Positions 1-7,579 of a stretch of 32,989 nt of DNA are shown here, piece by piece. The position numbers and the translations under genes were made by a program. Origin of the DNA: CAYXVF01 sp964468125. GTDB taxonomy: Bacteria > Myxococcota > XYA12-FULL-58-9 > CAYXVF01. Every line of letters begins with the position of its first letter. Positions within the stretch are counted from its first letter, which is position 1. Where the stretch lies: assembly GCA_964468125.1 (NCBI GenBank), contig CAYXVF010000070.1, positions 1-32,989 of the forward strand. The letters run 5' to 3'. Below the pieces are notes generated by a model, which made no database searches, was not told the DNA's origin, and worked only from the letters and a program-made list of their open reading frames with translations.

Positions 1-12
1 CTCTGTAAACCG

Positions 13-37
13 CCCACCGTCGATGACTCGCGGTGGG
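13..37 (-). terminator. Possible terminator of the tRNA gene
   Basis: A perfect 7-bp inverted repeat (CCCACCG at 13-19, CGGTGGG at 31-37) with an 11-nt loop lies directly downstream of the minus-strand tRNA. On that strand it is followed by CGGTTT, a weak T tract, so it may be an inefficient intrinsic terminator or only a processing hairpin. Confidence 0.3.
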
Positions 38-43
38 GTAAAA

Positions 44-119
44 TGGCTCCCGAGGACGGACTCGAACCGCCGGCCCGGTGGTTAACAGCCACCTGCTCTA
101 CCAACTGAGCTACTCGGGA
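44..119 (-). tRNA. tRNA-Asn (anticodon GTT)
   Basis: The reverse complement folds as a standard 76-nt tRNA. The acceptor stem is TCCCGAG paired with CTCGGGA, followed by discriminator G and an encoded CCA. The D arm is GCTCAGTTGG..GAGC. The anticodon loop CTGTTAA gives anticodon GTT (Asn). The T arm has loop TTCGAGT closed by GGCGG/CCGTC, with one G-U pair. The gene stands alone on this strand; no second tRNA is visible within the window edge. Confidence 0.97.
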
Positions 120-163
120 GCACGACCCGGTTTGGGCGCAGGCTCCATGAGCCAAGAACGGCG

Positions 164-192
164 GGTGTAGGCGAACGGACGGGGGGCGTCAA
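164..192 (-). promoter_or_regulatory. Possible sigma-70-type promoter for tRNA-Asn
   Basis: On the minus strand TTGACG (192-187) resembles a -35 box. It is followed by a 17-nt spacer and TACACC (169-164), a poor -10 box. The predicted start would lie roughly 35-40 nt upstream of the tRNA 5' end, a reasonable leader. The -10 match is weak, so this is only a candidate. Confidence 0.33.
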
Positions 193-268
193 GAGTGAAG
201 TGCAGGTTTTGAGCGGGCTTCACCATCTGGCATTCGAGGCGACCCGCCTGCTAGGGCTCTAGGCCTGC

Positions 269-1204
269 ATGAATCTCGCCCTTCTCATCACCCCCCTCGC
301 CCGGGGCGCCTATTTCACCGAAACCCCGGCGGTGGCGGAGGCCGAGCTGCGAACGGTCGTGGGAGAGAGCCCGATCGAGTTTCGACGCATCGGGGGCCTG
401 GACCTCCTGGTCTTTGACGCCCCGCCGGATCACTATGGCGCGATCGCCCGACTGTCAGTGACGCAGGGACTCTTTCGCCTACTCGGCGACTCGCTGCGCC
501 CCCTCGACGCCGCCGCCGATTTCGTGCTCCCAGAGGACCTGGTCTCTGGCGACAAGTACCAGGGCAAGACGCACGAGCTCGTCACCCAGCTGGCGATCAA
601 CGTCGGTCTCGCGCAGCTCGAAGCACCCGCGAAGACCCTCCTCGACCCGATGGCCGGCCGCGGCACGACACTTCTCTGGGCGCTCCGCTATGGCCTGGAC
701 GCGCGAGGCATCGAGCGCGATGCGAACGCGCTGGAGGCGTTCCACCGACACGTCAAAAAACAAACGAAGCTCCATCGCCTCAAACACGTTCGCCGGGCCG
801 GCTTCGTCGGCACGAAGAACAAAGACGGCGTCGGCAAATTCGAGCGATTCGATTTCGGCACGAACAGTCTGCAGCTCATTGCGGGGGATACGCGCGACGC
901 CGAGTCCCTCCTCGCCCGTCAGCGCTTTGACCTCCTGGTCACCGACCTCCCCTACGGCGTTCGCTTCAAGGGTCGGCAGCAGCGCAGCGCCCTGGATATT
1001 CTCCGCGAGACGGCGCAGACCTGGTCCGAACGGCTCCGTGACGGCGGCGCGATGGTCCTGATCTTCAACACCTACCAGCCCAAACCCGCCGAGCTTCTCG
1101 AGCTCTTCGAGGCTCAGGGGCTCGTGCACCGAGTCTTCAGCGCACCGCATCGGATGAGCGAATCCATCGTACGCGACCTGCTCGTGTTTCAAAAACCCGC
1201 CTAG
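269..1204 (+). CDS. TRM11-like class I SAM-dependent RNA methyltransferase
   Basis: A 311-residue putative nucleic-acid methyltransferase of the UPF0020/TRM11 kind. Residues about 124-145 form SAM-binding motif I (LLDPMAGRGTTLLWAL, Asp126). Residues 225-230 read TDLPYG, which replaces the D/N-PPY catalytic motif of amino-methylating enzymes and is close to the DPPYG of tRNA guanine-N2 methyltransferases. The N-terminal 100 residues begin MNLALLITPLARGAYF; I cannot recognise a clear THUMP domain there, though its size would allow a reduced RNA-binding module. The expected substrate is tRNA or rRNA in the cytoplasm, but the base is unknown. The start is the first ATG and lacks an obvious Shine-Dalgarno sequence. 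It is followed after 50 nt by a co-directional glutathione S-transferase gene. Confidence 0.8.
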   Translation: MNLALLITPLARGAYFTETPAVAEAELRTVVGESPIEFRRIGGLDLLVFDAPPDHYGAIARLSVTQGLFRLLGDSLRPLDAAADFVLPEDLVSGDKYQGKTHELVTQLAINVGLAQLEAPAKTLLDPMAGRGTTLLWALRYGLDARGIERDANALEAFHRHVKKQTKLHRLKHVRRAGFVGTKNKDGVGKFERFDFGTNSLQLIAGDTRDAESLLARQRFDLLVTDLPYGVRFKGRQQRSALDILRETAQTWSERLRDGGAMVLIFNTYQPKPAELLELFEAQGLVHRVFSAPHRMSESIVRDLLVFQKPA

Positions 1205-1254
1205 GCGACGTTCGTGTGGTCGTGCTAGCATGAGTCTTCCCAGGGGGCCTCTCA

Positions 1255-1881
1255 ATGGCAAAGCTCACGCTCTACTATCACCCGTTCTCTCGCGCCGCGA
1301 CCGGCATCTGGATGCTCGAAGAAGTCGGTGAACCCTACGACGTCGAATTCGTCGACATCATGAAGGGCGAGCACAAACGCCCAGAGATCCTCGCGCTCAA
1401 CCCGATGGGCAAGATCCCCATCCTGCGCGACGGCGATGCGGTCGTGTCCGAAACGGCAGCGATCGGCATGTATCTCGCGGATCGCTACCGACCGGGCGTG
1501 CTCGCGCCAGCGCTCGACGACCCGGAACGCGGCCCCTACTTGCGCTGGTGCGTCTACCCCGCGTCGGTGATCGAGCCGAGCTGCATGGCCGAGAGCGCAG
1601 GCTGGGAGTTCAATCCCGGCTCGGCGGGCTTTGGCAAACACGCTTCGATGCTCGAGACAGTGGAAAACGGAATCGGTGATGGTCCTTGGCTCCTCGGCGA
1701 GCGCTTCACCATGGCGGACGTCATCCTCGGCGCGACACTGATGTTCATGATTCGATTCAAAATGATCGAGGAGCGTCCCCTCTTCAAAGCGTACGCCGAA
1801 CGGCTGTCCGCGCGCCCTGCCGCGATCGCCGCGCAGAAATTCAATGACGACATGCGGGACAAACAGGCACCAAAGAGCTGA
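1255..1881 (+). CDS. Glutathione S-transferase family protein
   Basis: A 208-residue cytosolic GST of normal family length. The N-terminal thioredoxin-like domain (about 1-80) starts KLTLYYHPFSRA, which carries the likely active-site Ser/Tyr region. It contains the cis-proline segment NPMGKIPIL and the gamma-glutamyl-binding SETAAI motif (Glu-Ser/Thr type). The rest is the all-helical C-terminal domain, including GPWLLGERFTMADVILG, the N-capping motif typical of the family. Expected role: glutathione conjugation or glutathione-dependent reduction; the substrate cannot be read from sequence. GGGGGCC lies a short distance upstream of the ATG. The protease gene downstream could be read from an ATG inside this gene, but a better start lies beyond its stop codon. 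Confidence 0.9.
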   Translation: MAKLTLYYHPFSRAATGIWMLEEVGEPYDVEFVDIMKGEHKRPEILALNPMGKIPILRDGDAVVSETAAIGMYLADRYRPGVLAPALDDPERGPYLRWCVYPASVIEPSCMAESAGWEFNPGSAGFGKHASMLETVENGIGDGPWLLGERFTMADVILGATLMFMIRFKMIEERPLFKAYAERLSARPAAIAAQKFNDDMRDKQAPKS

Positions 1882-2008
1882 TCGAAACCCCGGCGGGCGC
1901 TCGCGACCGAAGCAACTTCCTCCGAGTCACGCCGATGATGATGTGAAGACGCTGATTCGGCCCAATCGGGTCGGCTCCCCAATAGAATTTTCAATAGGAT
2001 CAGAGACA

Positions 2009-4687
2009 ATGACTGAAGCCGTCGCTCCAGCGCGGACCGGAGTGGTGCGTCCAAGCACCCAGGCCCTTCCGCTTCCCGCCCGAATTCATCGCCAGCCCGC
2101 TCAGGCGCCCGAGATTGACCGACGCGAAGGTGCTCGCCCCGACACGGGCGTCGCGCGCAACGCGAGCACGGAGATCGCAGAACCCGGTACCGTCGCCGCC
2201 CGCTCCGGTGTTCGAGAGCCGCGCCGCGAGTACATTGTCATGATCCCGCAGAGTGGCGAGATGGCGGCCGGACGCAGCACGTTCACCGACGGCGTCCTGC
2301 GCTCAATGACCGCGAACATGACCGAGCAGCAACGCGCACTCACCAGTGAGCGTCGAGGTCGTTACGTCGCCTACCTCACGGACCAACAGGTCGAGATGTA
2401 CCGGAACGCGGGTCTCAACGTGATCCACAACGCCGAGGTCCGCCTGCCGCAGCCGGTGGCGGGACAGGCGGCAACGGACGAGTTCCGCCCGCAAGACGCG
2501 ATCAGCAACCCAACCCACGGCGTCGACCAGCTGCAACAGGAGCCCGGCTGGACCGGCGAAGGTGTGCTCGTGGTGATCGCGGACACCGGTATCGCCGAGC
2601 ACCCGGACCTTTCCACCCCGGTTCTCTTCGACGACGTCTTCACCGATCCGCCGGAAGACCCGCAGAGTGACGGTCAGGGTCACGGCACGCACGTCTCCGG
2701 GATCAGCACCGCCATCGGTGACAACCAAACCGGCGTGCGCGGTGTTGCGCCGGACGCCTCTCTGGCCGGAGCCAAGGTGTTGAACGACTTCGGCGGCGGT
2801 ACCTTTGCCTCGGTCATGGCGGGCATCGAGCGCGCCATTGAGTGGTCGCAGACCGAAGAGTGGGCGGACCGACCGGTGGTCCTCAACATGTCCCTCGGAG
2901 CCTCGGCGAGTGGGGATCGGGAGAACGACCCCCTCGCGCAGTTGATCAACGAAGCGGTGACCGTACACGGAATCTTCGTGGCTACCTCCGCCGGTAACTC
3001 CGGTCCCGGTCAAGGCACCGTAGGCACACCCGCGGTGGCCGAGCACGCCGCCGCCGTCGCGGCGACGGACCACTGGGATACGGTGGATCCGAGCGACGAC
3101 GAGATCGCCTCTTTCTCCTCGCGTGGTGACCCGAACGGCCCTCCGGGACAAAACGACAAGCCGGACATCGCAGCCGGCGGCGTATTCGTGAACTCCACGA
3201 TCCCCGGTGGCGGCTACGCACGCTTCAGCGGCACCTCCATGGCGTCGCCGCAGGTAGCCGGCGCCGCCGCCGTGCTCCTCGGCCGTGCACAGGAGCTCTA
3301 TGACCAGGGCATGTTCCGAGTGGCACCCCGTGACCTCGTTCGCAGCGGCGAGCTCCTCCGCATCATGCAGGAGACCGCCTACGACCTGCCGGATCCGGAG
3401 TATGCAGACGGCGCCGGCGACCTCCGACTGGATGCGGCAGCCGCGCTGATGCTCGAACGGCACAGCCTGCTCCACATCGTGGAGCGCGAGACCGCCTTCC
3501 GCGAGATCATTGCGAACCTCGAGGGCGACGACGACCAGCTCGACTCCCGTGACAACGTGGAGATCCTGCAGGCTGTCAGCGAGCTCGTCGAGGGCGTCGA
3601 CCGCGCGAGCGACCGCATCGACCTGATGGGCCGCATGCGCGCGATCTACGAAGAGGCGGCGCCGTCCCTCGCCGCGGAGACCAACAGCCGCATCTCGTCG
3701 GTCATGGAGGATCTCGCTTCCGAGGCCGCGTTCATGCTCGCGAACCAATCCGAGCTCAGCACGGAGGACGCGGTCAACGCCTGGAGCACCCTGGTGAGCT
3801 GGCGAACGCCGGTGCCCGAAGAAGCCCCGAGCGAGCCGGTCGAGGGCGAGAGCGAAGAAGGCTCCGTCGGTGAGGAAGGCGACGTCGCTTCCCTCGCGGC
3901 ACGATACGCTGACCTCAGCGCAGCGGAGGCCACCGAGTTGCTCCGCCTCTTCGATACGGCTGCGGCAAATCTGTCCGACGCGGATCGAATCGCTTTCGCC
4001 AACATCGCGCGCAGCGAGGTGGCGGACGCGGACTTCGATGGCTGGGACGATCTGGACCAAGCGATCCGTGCTCAGGCCTACGGTGCCTACCAGGCGATCG
4101 CTCGGGAGCCGGCGGATACGGAGTCGGCGGTGGCAAACCTCGGCGCCTACGCGGAGCTTCTCGAGTCCGATCCCGAGCTCAGCAACCGCGCGAAGACGCG
4201 CATGGTGACGAGCGCATTCAGCACCGCCGTCGCGCAAGCGCCGATGGAAATGCGCTACGATCTGGCGTCGCAATACCGCGACTGGTCCTCGGCGTCTGAT
4301 GCACGCGCGGGCTTCGTCATCGACATGAACCCGGTGGTGGACCAGGTCCTGATCGACACGATTCAGACCCACTCCACACTAGGCTTCAGCACGGCGGCGG
4401 AAGCGCTCGAAATGCTTCAGACCGCCTGGACCATTCACGTGGCCGACGGCGAGCGCACCGACCTCGAGGACGGTGAGTTCTATGCCCTGTTGCAACGTAC
4501 CATCGACTCGAGCCGTGAGCGGTTCGTGCAGGTGGAGGCCGAGCGCCAGGCGTTCATGGCGGGGACCGTTGCGCTCTTGGAGACGATCAAGCCGGACGCT
4601 TCGGACGCAGAGGCGATGGCCTCCTGGTCGCAGCTCCGGGTCGCACTCTCCACGCGCGTGAACGAGGCCCTGCGCCGGGGAATGTGA
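2009..4687 (+). CDS. Subtilisin-like serine protease (S8) with long helical C-terminal region
   Basis: An 892-residue peptidase. The catalytic triad and oxyanion residue are all visible: Asp192 (VVIADTG), His225 (GHGTHVSG), Asn330 (SAGNSGPG) and Ser410 (SGTSMASPQVAG). Residues 1-72 are Pro/Ala/Arg-rich and probably disordered. Residues about 74-150 (REYIVMIP...) resemble an I9-type inhibitory propeptide. The catalytic domain runs about 180-475. The remaining 415 residues are acidic and alpha-helical, with a Glu/Ser/Pro hinge at about 603-630, and I cannot assign them. No signal peptide or lipobox is visible, which is unusual for a subtilase with propeptide. PopC of Myxococcus is a known subtilisin-like protease secreted without a signal peptide. 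An in-frame ATG at 1844 would overlap the GST gene; ATG 2009 is preferred because AGGA lies 9 nt upstream. Confidence 0.9.
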   Translation: MTEAVAPARTGVVRPSTQALPLPARIHRQPAQAPEIDRREGARPDTGVARNASTEIAEPGTVAARSGVREPRREYIVMIPQSGEMAAGRSTFTDGVLRSMTANMTEQQRALTSERRGRYVAYLTDQQVEMYRNAGLNVIHNAEVRLPQPVAGQAATDEFRPQDAISNPTHGVDQLQQEPGWTGEGVLVVIADTGIAEHPDLSTPVLFDDVFTDPPEDPQSDGQGHGTHVSGISTAIGDNQTGVRGVAPDASLAGAKVLNDFGGGTFASVMAGIERAIEWSQTEEWADRPVVLNMSLGASASGDRENDPLAQLINEAVTVHGIFVATSAGNSGPGQGTVGTPAVAEHAAAVAATDHWDTVDPSDDEIASFSSRGDPNGPPGQNDKPDIAAGGVFVNSTIPGGGYARFSGTSMASPQVAGAAAVLLGRAQELYDQGMFRVAPRDLVRSGELLRIMQETAYDLPDPEYADGAGDLRLDAAAALMLERHSLLHIVERETAFREIIANLEGDDDQLDSRDNVEILQAVSELVEGVDRASDRIDLMGRMRAIYEEAAPSLAAETNSRISSVMEDLASEAAFMLANQSELSTEDAVNAWSTLVSWRTPVPEEAPSEPVEGESEEGSVGEEGDVASLAARYADLSAAEATELLRLFDTAAANLSDADRIAFANIARSEVADADFDGWDDLDQAIRAQAYGAYQAIAREPADTESAVANLGAYAELLESDPELSNRAKTRMVTSAFSTAVAQAPMEMRYDLASQYRDWSSASDARAGFVIDMNPVVDQVLIDTIQTHSTLGFSTAAEALEMLQTAWTIHVADGERTDLEDGEFYALLQRTIDSSRERFVQVEAERQAFMAGTVALLETIKPDASDAEAMASWSQLRVALSTRVNEALRRGM

Positions 4688-4718
4688 TCCTTCTCGACGT
4701 CTAGACCACCCTACTCGG

Positions 4719-4766
4719 ACCCCCAGCTGAGAGACACGCACTCTCTCGGCTGGGGGTTTCGTGTTT
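4719..4766 (+). terminator. Strong intrinsic terminator after the S8 protease
   Basis: A 16-bp stem pairs 4719-4734 with 4742-4757, with a single G-U pair (4728/4748) and a 7-nt loop. It is followed by TTTCGTGTTTT. It begins 31 nt after the protease stop codon and isolates that gene from the pirin remnant. The near-symmetric stem could also act on the other strand, but no minus-strand gene ends nearby. Confidence 0.85.
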
Positions 4767-4800
4767 TGCTGAGACCGGTTTCGTGCGCATATTTGCGCCC

Positions 4801-5167
4801 ATGAGCTTTCACGATTGCCCGGCAGCCGAACACCGTGAGCCCACCGAAGGAGAGCTGATCGAGACCATCATCGTGCCCCGCACCCGCGACCTCGGCGGCT
4901 TCGAGGTTGGACGCGTGCTCCCGTCGCACAAGCGACGGCTCGTAGGACCCTTCATTTTCTTCGACCGGATGGGCCCGAGCGAACTGCGCTCGGGTGAGGG
5001 GATGGACGTGCGTCCGCATGGACGGACCGCGCTACATCTGGTGGAATTTCGTTTCCTCGAGCAAGGAACGAATCGAGCAGGCAAAGGCCGACTGGAAGGA
5101 AGGCCGCTTTGACGCTGTCCCCGACGATGAGGAATGGATTCCCCTGCCCGACACGCCGGGCCCCTGA
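4801..5167 (+). pseudogene. Pirin gene remnant: N- and C-terminal ends fused by internal deletion
   Basis: The first frame from ATG 4801 encodes a normal pirin start (IIVPRTRDLGGFEVGRVLP, then VGPFIFFDRMGP and MDVRPH) and ends near 5016, just before the HPH metal-binding region should follow. From about 5015 the +1 frame encodes a typical pirin C terminus (DGPRYIWWNFVSSSKERIEQ ... EEWIPLPDTPGP) and stops at 5165-5167. Intact pirins have about 280-300 residues; about 72 N-terminal and about 50 C-terminal codons remain, so roughly 170 codons, including both cupin metal sites, are gone and the junction is out of frame. A protein read from ATG 4801 would run into unrelated sequence until 5112. 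An intact pirin-like gene lies at 7576-8583 but its sequence is clearly different, so this is not a local duplicate. Confidence 0.88.
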
Positions 5168-5211
5168 GCACCACTCGAACCGGGTCGCACCGACGCGACC
5201 GACGAGGCCTG

Positions 5212-5736
5212 ATGTCAACAGAGACCGTGAATCCCATTCCTCAGCGCAAGCTGACCATGACCCTTCTGATGACGCCGGACAAAGCGAACTTTTCCGGAAA
5301 GGTTCACGGCGGGCAGATCCTCAAAATGCTCGACGAGGTCGCCTACGCCTGCGCCTCGCGTTTTTCTGGCCGCTATGTGGTCACCGTCTCCGTCGACCAG
5401 GTGTCTTTCAAAGAGGCGATCCAGGTCGGTGAGCTCGCCACCTTTCTCGCTGCGATCAACTACACGGGTCGTTCGAGCATGGAGGTAGGCATTCGTGTCG
5501 TTACCGAATCGGTGCCGATGAGTGTCACCAAGCACGCGATGACCTGCTACTTCACGATGGTCGCTGTCGACGACGACGGCAAGCCCGTGCCCGTCCCCCA
5601 CTACGAGCCGGAAACACAAGAAGAGCGCGTCCGCTACGAAGCGGCCAAGCTGCGTCGGCAGCTACGCAAAGAAGTCGCCAAGCGACATGCCGAGATCAAA
5701 GCGCAACACCGCGCCTCACGAGCAGATCCGGACTGA
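5212..5736 (+). CDS. Acyl-CoA thioesterase, hotdog fold (YciA/BACH type)
   Basis: A 174-residue single hotdog domain. The family motif near residues 25-45 reads NFSGKVHGGQILKMLDEVAY, containing the HGG-x-LKxLDE helix that carries the catalytic acid. Later segments DQVSFKEAIQVGELATF and GRSSMEVGIRV are the usual strands of acyl-CoA hydrolases. The C-terminal 35 residues are charged and helical. The enzyme should hydrolyse acyl-CoA to free fatty acid and CoA in the cytoplasm as an oligomer. ATG 5212 is chosen because GAGG sits 4 nt upstream; an in-frame ATG at 5134 would start within the pirin remnant and gives residues unlike the family. It is convergent with the following hydrolase gene, with a 48-nt gap. 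Confidence 0.92.
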   Translation: MSTETVNPIPQRKLTMTLLMTPDKANFSGKVHGGQILKMLDEVAYACASRFSGRYVVTVSVDQVSFKEAIQVGELATFLAAINYTGRSSMEVGIRVVTESVPMSVTKHAMTCYFTMVAVDDDGKPVPVPHYEPETQEERVRYEAAKLRRQLRKEVAKRHAEIKAQHRASRADPD

Positions 5737-5784
5737 GACAAGAAAGACTCGGGCGACAATTCACCGTCGCCACCCGCGGCGCGG

Positions 5785-6786
5785 TCAGAGGAGCTCCTCG
5801 ATCACCGCGTCCACGACCTGCTGAAGGCGATTCGCGGCCTCTCGCTGCGTGACCGCCGCCGCGATGGCGAACCCCGCTTCGGGGACGACCTGCGCAACGG
5901 TTCCCCAGTAGCCCGCATGACTGAGGACTGTGCATCCTGCGACGCGCCGCTCGAAGAGCCCCGCCCGCAGCTCGCACGCGGTAGACGCCGGTGTCCGTCG
6001 CATCTCCGCGAGCTCCGGAAGCGTGGGCAGGATGGAGAAAAACCGAGCGAGGTCGCGCACCGTGCTGATCAGGCCGCCGCCGCCGTAGAGGTCCATGCTC
6101 GGGTGCCACTGTGTGGCATCATCGTCACCGGTGTATTGGCGGGCCCGGGGCTCGGCACTCGCCGGCGGCTCACTCAGCTCGAACCAGGTCCCGTGGAGTC
6201 CGAGGGCGTTGTAATCCACGACGCTCCTCAACGCGGGCCCGAGGGAAGGGCCTGTCGAGCGCTCGAGGACTGCTCCCAGCACGACGTACCCCGTATCCGA
6301 GTAGTAGGGGCACTTGCCTGGCGCGCCGAGTGGTCCACCGAGCGCGACAGCCCGAGCCACCTGCTCCTCGCGGGTCCAGCGGCGAAAGGGATTGGCGAGA
6401 ATGTCGCGCAGGAAGCGTGGATCGTCCGTGTGGCAGCGAAGGCCGCTGCAGTGGGTGAGAAGGTCACGCGGCGTGATCGCCTCGAGGTCGTAGACGGGGC
6501 TGAGGAGCGCCTCGAGCTCGGCCGGCAACACGGGCCCTAGCGGCCCATCCAGGTCCAGGACCCCTTGCATACCGAGTCGGGTCAGCGCGAGGGCGACGAA
6601 GGTCTTCGTATTGCTCGCCACGCGAAGGGGCGATCGGTAAGAGAAGGGAGCAAGAGTCCCCGGGTCTCGCACGCCGGCCGCGACCCCATCGTCGAATCCC
6701 AAATGGGGCGCCACCACGTACAGGGCAGCGCCCGGCACACCGAGCTCGCTGACCAGCGCGCGAATACCGTCGCCCCGAACGTTCAT
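5785..6786 (-). CDS. Serine beta-lactamase-fold hydrolase (class C / AmpH-like)
   Basis: A 333-residue penicillin-binding-protein-like hydrolase. Catalytic SxxK is visible as Ser58-Asn-Thr-Lys61 in RVASNTKTF. A YxN-like motif appears as YSDTGYVVLG and the third motif as HAGYWGT (HxG). Between them are PRDLLTHCSGL and MDLYGGGGLISTVRDLARFF, both standard for this family. Members hydrolyse beta-lactams, muropeptides, esters or D-amino peptides; the substrate cannot be called. No signal peptide precedes the domain (MNVRGDGIRALVSELGVPG), so the product should be cytoplasmic, unlike resistance beta-lactamases. It is divergent from the methyltransferase gene, with 64 nt between starts that must hold both promoters. 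Confidence 0.9.
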   Translation of the reverse strand: MNVRGDGIRALVSELGVPGAALYVVAPHLGFDDGVAAGVRDPGTLAPFSYRSPLRVASNTKTFVALALTRLGMQGVLDLDGPLGPVLPAELEALLSPVYDLEAITPRDLLTHCSGLRCHTDDPRFLRDILANPFRRWTREEQVARAVALGGPLGAPGKCPYYSDTGYVVLGAVLERSTGPSLGPALRSVVDYNALGLHGTWFELSEPPASAEPRARQYTGDDDATQWHPSMDLYGGGGLISTVRDLARFFSILPTLPELAEMRRTPASTACELRAGLFERRVAGCTVLSHAGYWGTVAQVVPEAGFAIAAAVTQREAANRLQQVVDAVIEELL

Positions 6787-6850
6787 CTGATGAAGATGGA
6801 ACCTTCGTCGCGATCCCGCAAACCTTATCGGCGGTGATTAGCTTGTTCCC

Positions 6851-7579
6851 ATGGCTCGATTCGTCCTCGTAGCATTCATCGGTTGTCACCTGAGCTCCGC
6901 GGGAGCGGCCCCGCCATCGTCCGCACCGAAAGACGCGCCGGAGGCAGGTTATCGCTACGGCCAGGCGAGCCGCGACGGGATCGGAAAATTCTACGAGGGG
7001 CGGGAGATCTCCCACGTGATGGGCCACCTCGGCGCATCGTGGCTCGAGCGGTCAAGCCGGGAGCGCGAGGAAAGGCCGAAACAAATGCTCGAGGCCCTCG
7101 ACCTCGAGGCCGATGACGTGGTGGCCGACATCGGAGCGGGCACCGGCTACTTCTCGTTCCGCATCGCGAAGCACGTGGCCAAAGGCCGGGTTCTGGCGGT
7201 GGACATTCAACCGGAGATGCTCGCGAAGCTTCGTGCGAAAGCCAAATCGACGGACACGAAAAACCTCGAGCCCATTCGCGGCTCGGTGACGGATCCCAAC
7301 CTCCCGGAGGGAGAGGTGGACCTAGCCCTGATGGTCGATGCGTACCACGAGTTCTCACATCCCTTCGAGATGATGCGCGCGCTCCACCGAGCGATGAAAC
7401 CCGGCGGACGGGTCGTGCTCGTCGAGTACCGCGGCGAAGACCCGAGCATCATGATCAAGCCGCTTCACAAGATGACGGAAGCGCAGGCGAAGAAGGAGCT
7501 CGCGAAAGTCGGATTCAAACACAAGAAGACGCTCGAGGTCTTACCGATTCAACACATTCTCGTGTTCGAGAAGCCTTAG
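6851..7579 (+). CDS. SAM-dependent methyltransferase with N-terminal export-like segment
   Basis: A 242-residue class I methyltransferase. Motif I is VVADIGAGTGYFSFRIA at about residues 94-110, followed by the acidic strand VLAVDIQPEM and, in the motif IV position, LALMVDAYHEFSHP. The end (ILVFEKP) is a standard last strand. The first 20 residues (MARFVLVAFIGCHLSSAGAA) look like a Sec signal peptide, possibly a weak lipobox at FIGC, followed by a Pro/Ser/Ala linker. An exported SAM enzyme has no obvious SAM supply, so either the segment is a membrane anchor, the start is further in, or the family truly works at the envelope. Its stop codon overlaps the stop of the convergent pirin gene by 3 nt. 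Confidence 0.85.
   Translation: MARFVLVAFIGCHLSSAGAAPPSSAPKDAPEAGYRYGQASRDGIGKFYEGREISHVMGHLGASWLERSSREREERPKQMLEALDLEADDVVADIGAGTGYFSFRIAKHVAKGRVLAVDIQPEMLAKLRAKAKSTDTKNLEPIRGSVTDPNLPEGEVDLALMVDAYHEFSHPFEMMRALHRAMKPGGRVVLVEYRGEDPSIMIKPLHKMTEAQAKKELAKVGFKHKKTLEVLPIQHILVFEKP

Noticed and set aside
1844..2008. Longer N terminus for the S8 protease, starting inside the GST gene
   Set aside because: The added residues are Arg/Pro-rich shadow sequence without export signal, and the ATG at 2009 has a better ribosome binding site.
2303..4372. A 689-codon open frame antisense to the protease gene
   Set aside because: It is a shadow of the GC-rich sense gene: the sense frame has full catalytic motifs, while the antisense product is Arg/His/Val-rich with no recognisable domain.
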